Assembly (NCBI RefSeq): GCF_001612615.1
Contig: NZ_BDAU01000025.1
Location: 44,624 to 108,623 of the forward strand
Direction: 5' to 3'
DNA from: Nocardia amikacinitolerans NBRC 108937
Lineage (GTDB): Bacteria; Actinomycetota; Actinomycetes; Mycobacteriales; Mycobacteriaceae
Length of the DNA: 64,000 nucleotides
Part shown: positions 45,702 through 56,767 of the stretch, in pieces
Position numbering within the stretch: the stretch's first letter is position 1
Layout of the letters: every line of letters starts with the position of its first letter
Position numbers and translations under genes: made by a program
Notes under the pieces: generated by a model
Seen by the model: the letters and a program-made list of their open reading frames with translations, nothing else
Told to the model about the DNA's origin: nothing
The model's database searches: none

Positions 45702-47912
45702 TCAGACCAGTGTCACGTCCGGACCCGTGAGCGGGTGGTGTGTCTCGGTCATGGTGGTCCCCGGCAGCAGTCCCGCGCCAAGTCCGCCGTGCTCGATCGG
45801 CATCTGCGCGACCACCTGGTGGTAGCTCGCGTGGTCGAGCTCGTCGCTGATCGGGCGCGTCTTCGGCGGCTCGACCAGTACCGGCGGCTTGACCGGCGTG
45901 ACCGGCGTCGGCACGACGACCGACGGCGCGTCGACATCGACGGAAGGAACGGTAGGCGCCTGCGTCGGCGCGTCGTACGTCGGGGGCTGCGAAGGCACCG
46001 AAACTGTGGGGACATCGGGGGTGCTGTGGCCGCCGGTCGGGTAGGTCGTTCCCGGGTTGGTCGTGCCGCCGGTGTCGCTTCCGGTGCCGCCCGTCCCTGT
46101 CCCGCCGCCGGTGTTGCCGCCCGTGGTCCCCGTGCTGCCGCCGGTCGTTCCGGTGCTTCCGCCGGTGGTCCCGGTGCTTCCGCCGGTGGTTCCGGTGCCA
46201 CCGCCCGGGGTGGTCACGTCGACGTCCGGCGTCGACGGCTTCGGGGTCACCGTGACGCCGGGCGTCTTGGTGATCACGTCGGTCCCGGTGCCCGGCGTCG
46301 GCACCACGGTCGCACCCGGGAGTTTGGTGACGCCCGGTTCCAGGGTCGGCACGGTGCCGGTGTCCGGCTTGGTCGGTTTCGGAACGCCCGGCGTCGGCAC
46401 CGTGTCGGTGATCGTGGTCGGTGCGGTGGTTCCCGGGTAGGTGTCGGTCGGCTTCGGGAGGTCGGTCACCGGCGTCGCGCCGGTGGTCGGCCGCACCTGC
46501 TGATCGAACAGCGCGGGCACCGCGGCCGCGGGCGCGGTCAGCGGGGACGGACCCGCCGGCGTGCCGAAGACGTTCGCGATGGGCGTCGTCGCGGCCTCCG
46601 GCTGGATGGTGGTCTGCAGCGGCGTGGCCGCCACGGGAGCCGCGACGGCGGCGGGCGCGGCGACGGCCGCGGGCGCGGCCACCGCGGGAGCCACAGGCGC
46701 GGGCGCCGCGACATGAGCCACGGGCGCGACGGGAGCCGCGGCCACCGCCGGAGCAACCGGCTGGGGCGCCGCGAGTGCGGGAGCCGCGTGCGCGACCGGC
46801 GCGGGCGCGGCAGAAGTCGACAGACCGCTCGCGAGACCGGTGCCTCCGGCCGTCGCACCGGGCTGCTGCTGGTCGGCACCGCGCGCGGCGCCGCTCTCCG
46901 GGCGCGAACCCTCCAGCCAGTCCGAGAAGTTGTCGAGCTGGTCGCCGATGTTGGTGCCCGCCGCCGACTTCACGGTGAGTCCCGCGGACGCGTCGACCCG
47001 CAGATCGGTGGTCAGGTACACGCCTTCGGGGGTGACGCCGAAATCGACGTCCAGGTGGGTCCAGATCTCCGCGCTCGCGTCGACGCCCAGGTACACGCCG
47101 AAGTCCCCCGGCGCGGTCCCCACCCCGTCGAACATGTCGCCGGTGCGGAACAGGTTGTCGGCGGGCGAGGTGCTCGCATCGGCGGACGCGCTATCGCTCG
47201 CCTCCTTGGCGGAGGGCACCTTCGGCAGCGTGAACGGATTGGAACCCGGCGCGAGGAAGCCGTCACTACCCGGCATTCCGAAACCGTGCCCCGCCTGGCC
47301 GAGCCCATGTCCCGGCAGGCCGAAACCCTGTTGGTCCCACCACTCGTACGGCGACGCCGAACCGGGCGCGGACTCGGCGGGCGCGCTCGGGCTCTGGTTC
47401 CACTCCCCGTGCTCCGGAGTCTCGGAGAACCCCTGCGTCGGGGCGAAGCCCTGGCCGGGGGCGCCCTGACTGTCCCACCAGTCGTACGGCGACTCGGTCT
47501 CCGTTTCGCCGGGGCGGTTGTCGGTCCAGTAGTCCTCGGACGGCTTGGGCGCGGGCCCGAGGTCGAACCCGGGCGTGGACGGCAGGGGCGCGGTGACGGC
47601 GTTGGGCGGACCCGCGGTGAACGGCAGCGCGGGCGGCAGCGCGTCGGGGTCCGGATCCGGGAAGGTGACCACCGGGCTAGGCACATCGGGATCCGGGTCC
47701 GTGGTGTGTGCCCAGCCCGCGTTCCAGCTGTCCAGCCGCTGCCCGTCGGGTTGCGCGGGAACCCCGCCGCCGTTGGAGGCGATCAGCGCGCCACCGGTCA
47801 CGTACGCTCCGGCCCGCGCGACGCGTGCGACGCCGGTCGCCACACGGTACGCGGTGTCCCCCTCGGGCTCGCCAACCTCGGTGTCGTCGTCGAAAGGCAG
47901 GTCACGCGTCAT
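45702..47912 (-). CDS. IniB-like Pro/Thr/Ala-rich envelope-associated protein
   Basis: 736 residues. N-terminal acidic stretch, a short hydrophobic segment (VARAGAYVTGGALIA), then a region with three DWWDSQG/EWWDQQG-type repeats. A beta-rich core (FGVYLGVDASAEIWTHLDVDFG) follows. The Ala/Pro repeats (APVAPVAHVAAPAPVAP) and four TTGGSTG repeats precede the C-terminal ISDELDHASYHQVVAQMP. It has no known catalytic domain. Placement directly before the dynamin-like gene mirrors iniB-iniA; sequence similarity to IniB itself is weak. ATG 47912 has GTGGAG upstream. Confidence 0.6.
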   Translation of the reverse strand: MTRDLPFDDDTEVGEPEGDTAYRVATGVARVARAGAYVTGGALIASNGGGVPAQPDGQRLDSWNAGWAHTTDPDPDVPSPVVTFPDPDPDALPPALPFTAGPPNAVTAPLPSTPGFDLGPAPKPSEDYWTDNRPGETETESPYDWWDSQGAPGQGFAPTQGFSETPEHGEWNQSPSAPAESAPGSASPYEWWDQQGFGLPGHGLGQAGHGFGMPGSDGFLAPGSNPFTLPKVPSAKEASDSASADASTSPADNLFRTGDMFDGVGTAPGDFGVYLGVDASAEIWTHLDVDFGVTPEGVYLTTDLRVDASAGLTVKSAAGTNIGDQLDNFSDWLEGSRPESGAARGADQQQPGATAGGTGLASGLSTSAAPAPVAHAAPALAAPQPVAPAVAAAPVAPVAHVAAPAPVAPAVAAPAAVAAPAAVAAPVAATPLQTTIQPEAATTPIANVFGTPAGPSPLTAPAAAVPALFDQQVRPTTGATPVTDLPKPTDTYPGTTAPTTITDTVPTPGVPKPTKPDTGTVPTLEPGVTKLPGATVVPTPGTGTDVITKTPGVTVTPKPSTPDVDVTTPGGGTGTTGGSTGTTGGSTGTTGGSTGTTGGNTGGGTGTGGTGSDTGGTTNPGTTYPTGGHSTPDVPTVSVPSQPPTYDAPTQAPTVPSVDVDAPSVVVPTPVTPVKPPVLVEPPKTRPISDELDHASYHQVVAQMPIEHGGLGAGLLPGTTMTETHHPLTGPDVTLV

Positions 47913-48140
47913 GCAAGCTCCACATCTCGGGTTTCCAGCAATCCTCACCACACCGGGAAGACCGAGTGAAGATCACACAACAGTATTTCCGGAAAACCCA
48001 GTTGTCACATTCTCCAGGACAGCGGAGCGCATGACGGTGACGAGCACAACAACCTTGCCATCCTGCCAACCGGAACGGAAGCCCCCTTTTCCCGGGCACA
48101 GCGGACTGGACATCCAGTCGGCTCGCGCCCGAGAAACCCC

Positions 48141-49991
<1,851 letters not shown>

Positions 49992-50102
49992 TCCACTCCT
50001 CAGCTGGGTATCGGCAAACTGCCTTCTATCGTCCCATGGGTCCGCAGAGGCGCGGTCCACTGGTCCGATGAGAAGTCGTCACCACACCGTTATCCTCCAA
50101 CG

Positions 50103-50654
50103 ATGGCCCGAAGTTGGAACTCTCTCGGCAAGCAGTTGAGCCTGATCGCGAAGGAGCAGGGTCCCAAGATCGTCCGGCAGCAGGGACCTCGACTGGTGGA
50201 TCGGCTGGTCGGCTCACTCGCGCAGCGCCGCAACGGGGGCGTCTCCGTGCGTCCCATCGCGTCGACGCCGGTGCCCACCGCGCAGCGGGCCAGGCAGATC
50301 GTCTACTGCCCGCACCTGGACGGACGTGCCGATCCCGGCGAGATCGTGTGGACCTGGGTGCCCTACGAGGAGGACCCGAGCAACGGCAAGGACCGTCCGG
50401 TGCTCGTGGTCGGCCGCGATCGCCGCACCCTGCTCGGGCTGATGCTCTCGTCGAATCCCGAACGCGCACACGACCGCAACTGGATCGGCATCGGAAGCGG
50501 GAGCTGGGACCCCGACGGCAGGCCGAGCTGGGTGCGCCTGGACCGGGTGCTCGACGTTCCCGAGGCGGGCATTCGCCGCGAGGGCGCCATCCTCGCCCGC
50601 AAGACCTTCGATCTGGTCGCCCACCGGCTCGTCGTCGAATACCACTGGAGCTGA
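50103..50654 (+). CDS. MazF/PemK-like fold protein, no antitoxin nearby
   Basis: 183 residues. The C-terminal half has the MazF/PemK pattern (GEIVWTWVPYEEDPSNGKDRPVLVVGRD ... SWVRLDRVLDV). An N-terminal basic helical part (NSLGKQLSLIAKEQGPKIVRQQG) precedes it. No antitoxin ORF lies on either side, so a standard toxin-antitoxin role is doubtful; Rv2405-type proteins hold this place next to lepA. TTATCC ends about 8 bases before the ATG, so it may be leaderless. Divergent from lepA. Confidence 0.7.
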   Translation: MARSWNSLGKQLSLIAKEQGPKIVRQQGPRLVDRLVGSLAQRRNGGVSVRPIASTPVPTAQRARQIVYCPHLDGRADPGEIVWTWVPYEEDPSNGKDRPVLVVGRDRRTLLGLMLSSNPERAHDRNWIGIGSGSWDPDGRPSWVRLDRVLDVPEAGIRREGAILARKTFDLVAHRLVVEYHWS

Positions 50655-50659
50655 CACGA

Positions 50660-50699
50660 AGTGGCCCCGATGCCGGCACACGCCAGAATCGGGGCCACT
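50660..50699. terminator. Hairpin after the MazF-like gene
   Basis: Perfect 12-bp arms AGTGGCCCCGAT (50660-50671) and its complement (50688-50699), 6 bases after the stop. Confidence 0.75.
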
Positions 50700-50717
50700 C
50701 GTCCGATAGACCATCAG

Positions 50718-50737
50718 GCGTCCCGTCTCCGGGACGC
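50718..50737 (-). terminator. Hairpin after the aquaporin gene
   Basis: GCGTCCCG-TCTC-CGGGACGC (50718-50737), perfect 8-bp stem, 12 bases beyond the convergent aquaporin stop. Confidence 0.65.
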
Positions 50738-50748
50738 AGGAGTCGAAC

Positions 50749-51537
50749 TCAGCTGATCATTTCCCGGCTCCTGCCGTACAGCAGGCCGTAGATCAGCGCG
50801 CCGAGCACGCCGCCGATCAGCGGGAAGACGATGAACGCCCACACCTGCCCGGCCGCTCCCTCCTGATAGAACGCGACACCGAGGCTGCGCGCAGGGTTCA
50901 CCGAGGTGTTGTCCACCGGGATGGAGATCAGGTGGATGACCGCGAGGGTGACGCCGATGGACAGACCGGCCAGCGGCACGTCGGAGATCTGGTCGGTGGA
51001 GGCGAGCACCACGAAGACCAGCAGCGCGGTCAGCATCACCTCGATGATGATCATCGCGGCCATGCCGTAGCCGTTCTGCACGACGACCTCGCCGAGCGGC
51101 CCGGTCTTGGCCGACGGGCTGTGCGCGCCCCAGCCGTTGGCGCCGAGCCCGTCTACCCTGCGGTCGTAGGAGGGCAGATTCTTCGCGATCGCGAACAGCA
51201 CGAGGCCTGCGATGAACGCGCCGATCAGCTGGGCGACCACGTAGACGCCCGCGCTGAGCGGGGTCAGCCTGCCCATGATGAGCTGGCCGAGGGTGACCGC
51301 CGGGTTGACGTGGCAGCCCGAGATCGGCCCGATCGCGTAGACCAGGAACAACAGCGTGAGACCGAAGGCGAGCGCCACCCCGAGCGCGCCGACCCGCTCA
51401 CCGGCCAGCACCGCGGTGCCGACACCGCCCATCACCAGAACGAACGTGCCGAGCGACTCGGCCGCCCATTTCTTCACGTCGGGAATCGGCCTTTCCTCGG
51501 CCAGTTCTTCGACGACTTCCTGCGCCGTGGGAGACAT
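50749..51537 (-). CDS. Aquaporin/MIP-family channel
   Basis: 262 residues with six membrane helices and both NPA half-helix motifs (GCHVNPAVTLG and TSVNPARSLGVAF). The residues around the second NPA resemble water-selective AqpZ more than GlpF. A hydrophilic insert near residues 125-155 (YDRRVDGLGANGWGAHSPSA) is unusual in length. ATG 51537 has AAGGTG upstream. Confidence 0.88.
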   Translation of the reverse strand: MSPTAQEVVEELAEERPIPDVKKWAAESLGTFVLVMGGVGTAVLAGERVGALGVALAFGLTLLFLVYAIGPISGCHVNPAVTLGQLIMGRLTPLSAGVYVVAQLIGAFIAGLVLFAIAKNLPSYDRRVDGLGANGWGAHSPSAKTGPLGEVVVQNGYGMAAMIIIEVMLTALLVFVVLASTDQISDVPLAGLSIGVTLAVIHLISIPVDNTSVNPARSLGVAFYQEGAAGQVWAFIVFPLIGGVLGALIYGLLYGRSREMIS

Positions 51538-51947
51538 ACAGAAACACCTTCCGCCATCTCGAGCTACCGGTAGACGAGGTATTGCCGCGAAATCAGACCA
51601 TTCAAGATCAAACGGTGCTTGCAGTGGGGACGCTACGCCAGACGGCCTGTCTCTACAACGACTTCGCATCCGCGCGACTCGCAGGTCCTGGACGCTCAAC
51701 GGGCGCTTCCGGCCGGACAGCGCGAAGGGATGCCCCTGGGTTGCTCGTCCGTGGTCGTCGACGCACCCCCCGCGGCCTGTTCGCGTTCGGTACCGTGAAC
51801 CGACCCCCGACGCGGCGATTTCGTGTGCCGCGCGGCGGCTGGTACCCTCGATCTTCGGCGTCGCGATACCTGTTTACACCGGGCGTGTCGCACGCGCAAG
51901 ACTTCTCAGTACACACCAATCAGCGACAGGAACACGAGGAAACAGGC

Positions 51948-52211
51948 GTGGCCAACATCAAGTCCCAGATGAAGCGGATCCGTACCAACGAGGCGGCGCG
52001 CAAGCGCAACCAGTCGGTCAAGTCCGCGCTGCGCACCGCGATCCGCAGCTTCCGGGAAGCCGCTGCCGCCGGTGACAAGGAGCAGGCCGGCGAGCGTCTC
52101 CAGTTCGCAAGCCGCAAGCTGGACAAGGCCGCCTCGAAGGGCGTCATCCACGCCAACCAGGCCGCCAACAAGAAGTCGGCGCTCGCGCTGGCCTACAACA
52201 AGCTCGGCTGA
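51948..52211 (+). CDS. rpsT: 30S ribosomal protein S20
   Basis: 87 residues, basic helical protein: VANIKSQMKRIRTNEAARKRN onward to ALAYNKLG. GTG 51948 follows GAGGAAA. Binds the 5' domain of 16S rRNA. Followed by a proper T-tailed terminator. Confidence 0.97.
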   Translation: MANIKSQMKRIRTNEAARKRNQSVKSALRTAIRSFREAAAAGDKEQAGERLQFASRKLDKAASKGVIHANQAANKKSALALAYNKLG

Positions 52212-52252
52212 TTCGCCGGTTCCCGGTATCCGGGACCGATTCTTCTGACGCC

Positions 52253-52286
52253 AGCCGCCGCGGCCTCGACGACCACGGCGGCTTTT
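52253..52286 (+). terminator. Rho-independent terminator of rpsT
   Basis: AGCCGCCG (52253-52260) pairs with CGGCGGCT (52276-52283), followed by TTTT. It is 42 bases after the rpsT stop. Confidence 0.85.
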
Positions 52287-52372
52287 GTCGTGTCCGCTTC
52301 GAATCCGAGCTTCGTCGACGAGTTCACCGGACCGTAGCCGAGATGTCGGTGTCGGGGGCTACGATTCCGCGC

Positions 52373-52621
52373 ATGGTAACCGTGTACGCGAATCAGACCG
52401 TGGTCAGAGGCGAGGACCTGCCGGAGGTCATCCGCGCCGCCGAGGTGCTCGGGCTCGGCCTGAAGATCGAGAACGTCATGGTCCCCGACGACGACGGTGG
52501 TTACTCGCTGGAGTGGATCGTGACCCGGGAAGACGAAGTTCCCGTGTACGACGAATGGGAAGGCCGATTCGAGGAGTCGGACGAGGACGACGAAGAGCTG
52601 CTGCTCAGCTCGGCGGACTGA
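52373..52621 (+). CDS. Conserved-looking hypothetical acidic protein (82 aa)
   Basis: Begins MVTVYANQTVVRGEDLPEV and ends in a strongly acidic tail (FEESDEDDEELLLSSAD). No signal peptide. TACGAT lies eight bases before the ATG, so it looks leaderless. A longer in-frame start at 52343 is possible. Unrecognised; single alpha/beta domain suggested by the alternation. Confidence 0.6.
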   Translation: MVTVYANQTVVRGEDLPEVIRAAEVLGLGLKIENVMVPDDDGGYSLEWIVTREDEVPVYDEWEGRFEESDEDDEELLLSSAD

Positions 52622-52669
52622 GCGTTCGTCCGTACGGACGGCGCTCGAGTTCTCTTCGTTTCCACAGGC

Positions 52670-53181
52670 TCAGCTCGGCGGGCTCAGTTCCGCCGCGCGC
52701 GGCTTCCTCGCCGCGATTCCGGCCGTCAGGCGGTTCAGCGCCACCTGCGAGTCGGCGTCGGCGGCCCGATAGATGATGATCAGCTGGTCGGATCCTGCAC
52801 GGGCATCAGCACCTCGTAGGTGACGACCAGCGGCCCGACCTCGGGATGACACAGCGGCTTGTTCCCGCGTCCCTGCACCTTCACGTCGTGCCGGTCCCAG
52901 GCGCGCGCGAACTCCTCGCTGAGCGCCGTGAACTCGCCGATCAGGTCGGCCAGTCGCTGGTCCTCGGGATGCGCCGCCCATGCCGCCCGCAGGTCCGCGA
53001 CGCCCTCCCGGATGACGCGCTCGCGCTCCGCGAAGAACTCGCGCAGCGCCGGATCCAGCAGGCACAGCCACATGGAATTGCGCCGGTGTTCCGGTAGTGC
53101 TTCGAAATCCGTGATGAGACAGGCCATTTCGCTATTCCAGGCCAGGATGTCGTAGCGGTGGTCGACCAGCATGGCGGGCAC
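52670..53181 (-). pseudogene. C-terminal (MmyB-like) part of an XRE regulator, truncated and frameshifted
   Basis: Minus-strand translation gives the MmyB ligand-binding domain: PAMLVDHRYDILAWNSEMA ... WDRHDVKVQGRGNKPLCHPEVGPLVVTYEVLMPVQDP. One base is missing near 52790; the remainder (DQLIIIYRAADADSQVALNRL to ELSPPS, stop 52670) is in another frame. The N-terminal helix-turn-helix that should precede it is absent. A matching HTH remnant lies on the same strand at 60885-61029, as if the island had split the gene. Confidence 0.75.
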
Positions 53182-53507
53182 TGCAACGACACTCGGGTGA
53201 GTGGGTGGCCAGCGGCTGCGGGTTCAGACCGGCGAGCAGAAGCTCGCTGCGATCCGGCATTGTCACCAGCGGTGTGTCGGGAAGTTTGGTCGGCGGCGTG
53301 GTTCGAAGACAGGTCGCGTGTTTCGACTGGGCCGACTGGTAGGGGCATTGCTGATGCCTGGAGCTTCCGGTGCTGGACACGGGCAGGGTCGCTCATTGCA
53401 CAGTGAACGACCCTGTCCGAGCCCTACCGTCCGGCTCACATGTCGAGGGGGCTGCGCGGGATTCGATCCCGGTAGGCCGTCGGCGAACAAACCACGGCGG
53501 GTAACTG
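53182..53507. other. Island left edge: gene-free segment with a hairpin
   Basis: No gene is supported. A hairpin with arms CAGGGTCG (53384-53391) and CGACCCTG (53408-53415) and the palindrome CGGGAT-TCG-ATCCCG (53457-53471) are the only structures. The hairpin could terminate the LysR transcript. Confidence 0.5.
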
Positions 53508-54386
53508 CTACAGGCGGCGGAAGTATTCACTTGCGAAGTCGGTGAACCGCTCTGCCGCGGCGGAGAAGTACGTGTCCGCGCGCCACACGAGGGTCAGGAC
53601 GCGGTGGCAGTCCGGTACGTCCAGGCGCATCCAGGAGCCCGGAAGATAGGCGCTGGTACTCAGGGAATACGCGGGCACTAGCCCTACGCCGAGGCCCGCG
53701 CTGATCAGGTAGCCGGTAGCTCCGGGCTCGTCGCTCTCGCAGACGTACACCGGGCGCAGTCCGGCCGCCGCGAACATCTGATCGGTCAGCTCGCGTGGCC
53801 AGTAGCCGGGGCGGGTGGTGACGAACGGTTCGCCCGCGAGTTCTTCGGGTCGCACGCATTCCCGTCCGGCGAGCCGATGTCCCGGCGGTACCCCAAGCAG
53901 CGCTTCCTCCCGCAACAGTTCTCGCGTCCGCAAGTTCGGTCCCGACAGCGGCTGGGAGGCGATACAGAGGTCGACCTCGCCTGTGTGCAGCTGTCTCGCC
54001 ATGGTCGCGACATCGGACTGGTGGAGTCGGATATCGACACCCGGGTTCTCGGCGCGGAAATCGGTGACCATCCCGGTCACCGTGAGCAGGGTTTCCGCGG
54101 CGATTGCGATGCTGCCGTGGTCGAAGCCGGCGGCATCGCCGAGTTCGCGGCGAGCGTCGTCGAGTTCTCGCAGCGCCCGGTCGACGCGGCGGAGAAACGC
54201 GACGCCGAATCGGTTGAGTCGCAGCCCGCGCCCCACCCGGTCGAACAGCGGCACGCCGAGATCGTCCTCCAGGCGGGCAATCGCGCGGCTGAGCGAGGGC
54301 TGCGCGATGCGAAGCTCGGCGGCGACCTGACTGAGGTGCTCGCGGCGGGCCACCGCCTGGAAGTATCGGAGCTGCAACAGATCCAT
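53508..54386 (-). CDS. LysR-family transcriptional regulator (island)
   Basis: 292 residues with the HTH LSQVAAELRIAQPSLSRAIARLEDDLGVPLFDR and a LysR substrate domain. ATG 54386 aligns the N-terminus MDLLQLRYFQAVARREHLS with the family; the 20-residue upstream extension is discarded. Divergent by 77 bases from the lipoprotein gene and probably its regulator. Confidence 0.88.
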   Translation of the reverse strand: MDLLQLRYFQAVARREHLSQVAAELRIAQPSLSRAIARLEDDLGVPLFDRVGRGLRLNRFGVAFLRRVDRALRELDDARRELGDAAGFDHGSIAIAAETLLTVTGMVTDFRAENPGVDIRLHQSDVATMARQLHTGEVDLCIASQPLSGPNLRTRELLREEALLGVPPGHRLAGRECVRPEELAGEPFVTTRPGYWPRELTDQMFAAAGLRPVYVCESDEPGATGYLISAGLGVGLVPAYSLSTSAYLPGSWMRLDVPDCHRVLTLVWRADTYFSAAAERFTDFASEYFRRL

Positions 54387-54463
54387 TTCATAGCCTGAGC
54401 GATATGAATACTTGCGAATTCTGGTCTTGGACAGCATAGAACGCAATCGGTGAAGCTGTGGAC

Positions 54464-54958
54464 ATGCGCAACAACATTCGCACCCAGGCCGCGTTCATGA
54501 CGTTCGTCGGCGCACCGCTCATCGCTATCGCGGTCGGCGGCTGCGGCGCGAACACGAGCGAGACCGAAGCCCGGGCGGATGATCAGGTCGAGATCCTGGA
54601 ACTCGGGGTCGAGAACGATCAGTACGCCAGTCTCGATCTCGGCCAGCCGGGAGTGAGCGTGGGCGACATGGACGTATACTCCGGCAACGCGATACAGGAC
54701 GGCCGCACAGTCGGACGCGGGGGCGGCTCGTGCCAGACCCTTCATATCGAGGGCGAGAACATCACCATGCAGTGTTCGATCACCATGGAACTCCCGCAAG
54801 GTTCGGTAACCATGCAGTCGCAGTGGGTGAGAGGTGCGAGTCCGCTCGACATGGCCATCACCGGCGGGACGGGCGTGTACCGCGAAGCGCGGGGCACGGT
54901 CCGATTCTGGGACATCGGCACCCCGAACGAACGAGCACGTGCCGAGATCATCCGTTGA
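54464..54958 (+). CDS. Lipoprotein with allene oxide cyclase-like barrel
   Basis: 164 residues. The signal peptide and lipobox (IAIAVGGCGAN) make it a lipoprotein. The mature part resembles the dirigent/allene oxide cyclase barrel: LGVENDQYASLDLGQPGVSVGDMDVYSG, then CQTLHIEGENITMQCSITMELPQGSVTMQ and ITGGTGVYREARGTVRF. Secreted bacterial members have unknown substrates. ATG 54464 has GGTGAAG upstream. Confidence 0.7.
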   Translation: MRNNIRTQAAFMTFVGAPLIAIAVGGCGANTSETEARADDQVEILELGVENDQYASLDLGQPGVSVGDMDVYSGNAIQDGRTVGRGGGSCQTLHIEGENITMQCSITMELPQGSVTMQSQWVRGASPLDMAITGGTGVYREARGTVRFWDIGTPNERARAEIIR

Positions 54959-55069
54959 TTCGTAGACGGTTACGCAACGTCGTGGCCCTCCCACCGCTTC
55001 GCCGCAACGCCCAGATCGGCCTCATCCGCAGCTGGACCCGCGAACCGGACCCTGAAGAACATAGTGAAT

Positions 55070-55249
55070 ACCGTTTGCCTCCGGCTTCATTCCGTTCGAA
55101 CGCCACGGAGACCCGCCGCCTTGATAGCGCTCGTACTCACCCCGGCCCAAGCTGCAACCCATTTCTGGTCGTGGTCGCGCTACCGGCGACGCCGCCAGCA
55201 TCAAGCCCGCCTCAGCCACTACAAACGGCGAGGACACCCGCTCACATGA
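55070..55249 (+). pseudogene. Possible IS701-like transposase C-terminal remnant
   Basis: Plus-strand translation reads VLTPAQAATHFWSWSRYRRR followed by RQHQARLSHYKRRG and a stop. The WSxYRRRxQHxAxxxHYxRR pattern is like the C-terminal end of actinobacterial IS701/IS4-type transposases as I remember them. No DDE domain remains. Confidence 0.4.
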
Positions 55250-55322
55250 CCTCCCCATTCGCCATGCTGTTATCGGCCACACCGTGGGAGGGACGACGGG
55301 GTGGTCAGCATTCGACCGAAAT

Positions 55323-55366
55323 GAGGAGTGTGTAACCGAAATGTCACCCGGCGAGCTGTGCCACCT
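55323..55366. repeat. 44-base repeat, copy A
   Basis: GAGGAGTGTGTAACCGAAAT and following bases to CCACCT match 60865-60909 with about six substitutions and one gap. On the minus strand both read as the end of an XRE helix-turn-helix (VAQLAG- / VAELAGV-). Outside the shared block the flanks differ. Confidence 0.6.
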
Positions 55367-55511
55367 ATACATTCTGTCGCGTGGCCGCTCGCCGTACGGC
55401 GTGCAGTGGCAATCGGTCCTATTGCGGCGGCCATGTCGGTGACCAGGCGCATGCCGGACTCGTCATCAGATATAGCGACAAGCCAGCCCTCGCAGGTGCT
55501 TTCGAGCGCAG

Positions 55512-56144
55512 TCACTCGTCGAACAGCGCCCGCGTCGCGGTCAGCGCCGCGTGGTAGGAGGCAGAGTCACCGACTAGAAGTCCGCGTGCCACAAAATCCG
55601 CGGCGTGTTGTTCGTGTATGCCACGGAGGCGGGACAGATTCCGCAGCAGTGTCAGCGATTCTGCCTCGACGGCGTAGTGTGCGAGTTTGCGGGCCAGGGT
55701 GAGGCTGACGAACAGAGCTTCGGCGAGCGCGTCCAGCTCCGGTCGGGGGTAGAGCATGTCGGGGCGGGACTGGGTGCCGTAACGGAAGGCTTCACGGGTG
55801 TACCACCAGCGGATGGTCGCCACCCGATCGGCGCGGGTGTCGTCGAACAGTGTCGGGGACTGGGCGAGGCGGGTACGGACGCGCCGCAGGATCTGTTCGC
55901 ACTGCGTGGAATCGGCAACCACGGTGGTCTCCGGCAGAGTTTCGGGCGTGAGCAAGCGTGCGCGAATGGCCGTCGCATCCAATTGCCAGCAGTTCGCCCA
56001 TTCCGGGAGATCGTCCACCCCCCACCGGCGGGCGGCTGCCAGGTGGTCGAGGAGTAGACGGTCGAGGTAGAACTCGGGAAAGGCGCCGATTTCGCAGCGG
56101 CGGATCGGGGGCCGGTGGGCCAAGTCGGCCGGGGAGGTGATCAT
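55512..56144 (-). CDS. Hypothetical protein (210 aa), island
   Basis: Helical, with Trp/Arg-rich segments (FPEFYLDRLLLDHLAAARRWG, ADRVATIRWWYTREAFRYG) and no signal peptide. Family not recognised. ATG 56144 is chosen; the frame stays open with good codon use further upstream (HTARWPNTEFGLRAQVSATGHAL), so a GTG near 56231 or a longer original gene is possible. It ends in FDE at 55512. Confidence 0.5.
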   Translation of the reverse strand: MITSPADLAHRPPIRRCEIGAFPEFYLDRLLLDHLAAARRWGVDDLPEWANCWQLDATAIRARLLTPETLPETTVVADSTQCEQILRRVRTRLAQSPTLFDDTRADRVATIRWWYTREAFRYGTQSRPDMLYPRPELDALAEALFVSLTLARKLAHYAVEAESLTLLRNLSRLRGIHEQHAADFVARGLLVGDSASYHAALTATRALFDE

Positions 56145-56273
56145 CGGGTGGGTGAGGGCGTGGCCAGTCGCGGAAACCTGTGCGCGGAGCCCGAATTCAG
56201 TGTTGGGCCACCGGGCGGTGTGGAGCACCCCGTTCCGGTGTAGGGGTTCGGCCTGGCGCAGCAGGGTTTCCGC

Positions 56274-56562
56274 GGTTCGAGGAGCTCGACGAGTTCCTGC
56301 TGGCGCGGGCGACGGAGCACGATTCGCCGACACTGCCGTTTCCGCTTGGCGTGTGAGTATCAAATTTTGGCGCGGGTGATCCGGCCTGGTCCGGACACGG
56401 TGGTTCGCCGTGTTGCCCACGCTCGCGAGCAAGCGTGACGCGAGACCTACGATCGGCGCGCGCACGAGCTGACCCCCGAGCGGTGCGCGGCGTTGGACGG
56501 GTTGCTGGAAGTGGATGCGTCGCTGGGGATGTCGCGGTTGCGATGGTTGTCGACCGGCCCGC
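56274..56562 (+). pseudogene. Tn3-family transposase (DUF4158 region) remnant
   Basis: Fragments FEELDEFLLARATEHDSPTL, VIRPGPDTVVRRVAHAREQA and AHELTPERCAALDGLLEVDA then SLGMSRLRWLSTGP occur in order on the plus strand, separated by stops and frameshifts. These are the characteristic N-terminal domain strings of Tn3-type transposases in actinobacteria. No terminal repeats were identified. Confidence 0.7.
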
Positions 56563-56767
56563 CACAGCCCGACGACCGATCATGGCGCCCCGCAGTTCGC
56601 CGTGACCTCTGCCCGGTTCGGCGGATGTACGGAATCGGGACCGATCTCGACGCGAACCTGATTCAATTGATCCTGAGATTCGCCTTGGCAGACGACTACG
56701 AGATCAGCGTGGCGTGACCGGTGGTGGACATTCGGTGGCGCCCTGCTCAGACGGTGAGGACGCACCC

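Larger units (their letters stand above)
54959..55511. other. Decayed segment of the island
   Basis: 553 bases without an intact gene. It contains a possible transposase C-terminal remnant (55070-55249) and one copy of a 44-base repeat (55323-55366); the rest is unrecognised. Confidence 0.6.

Noticed and set aside
53457..53471. CGGGATTCGATCCCG at the island edge as a tRNA T-arm / attachment site
   Set aside because: The T-loop spacing does not fit either strand, and no acceptor stem or anticodon arm can be folded; kept only as a palindrome.
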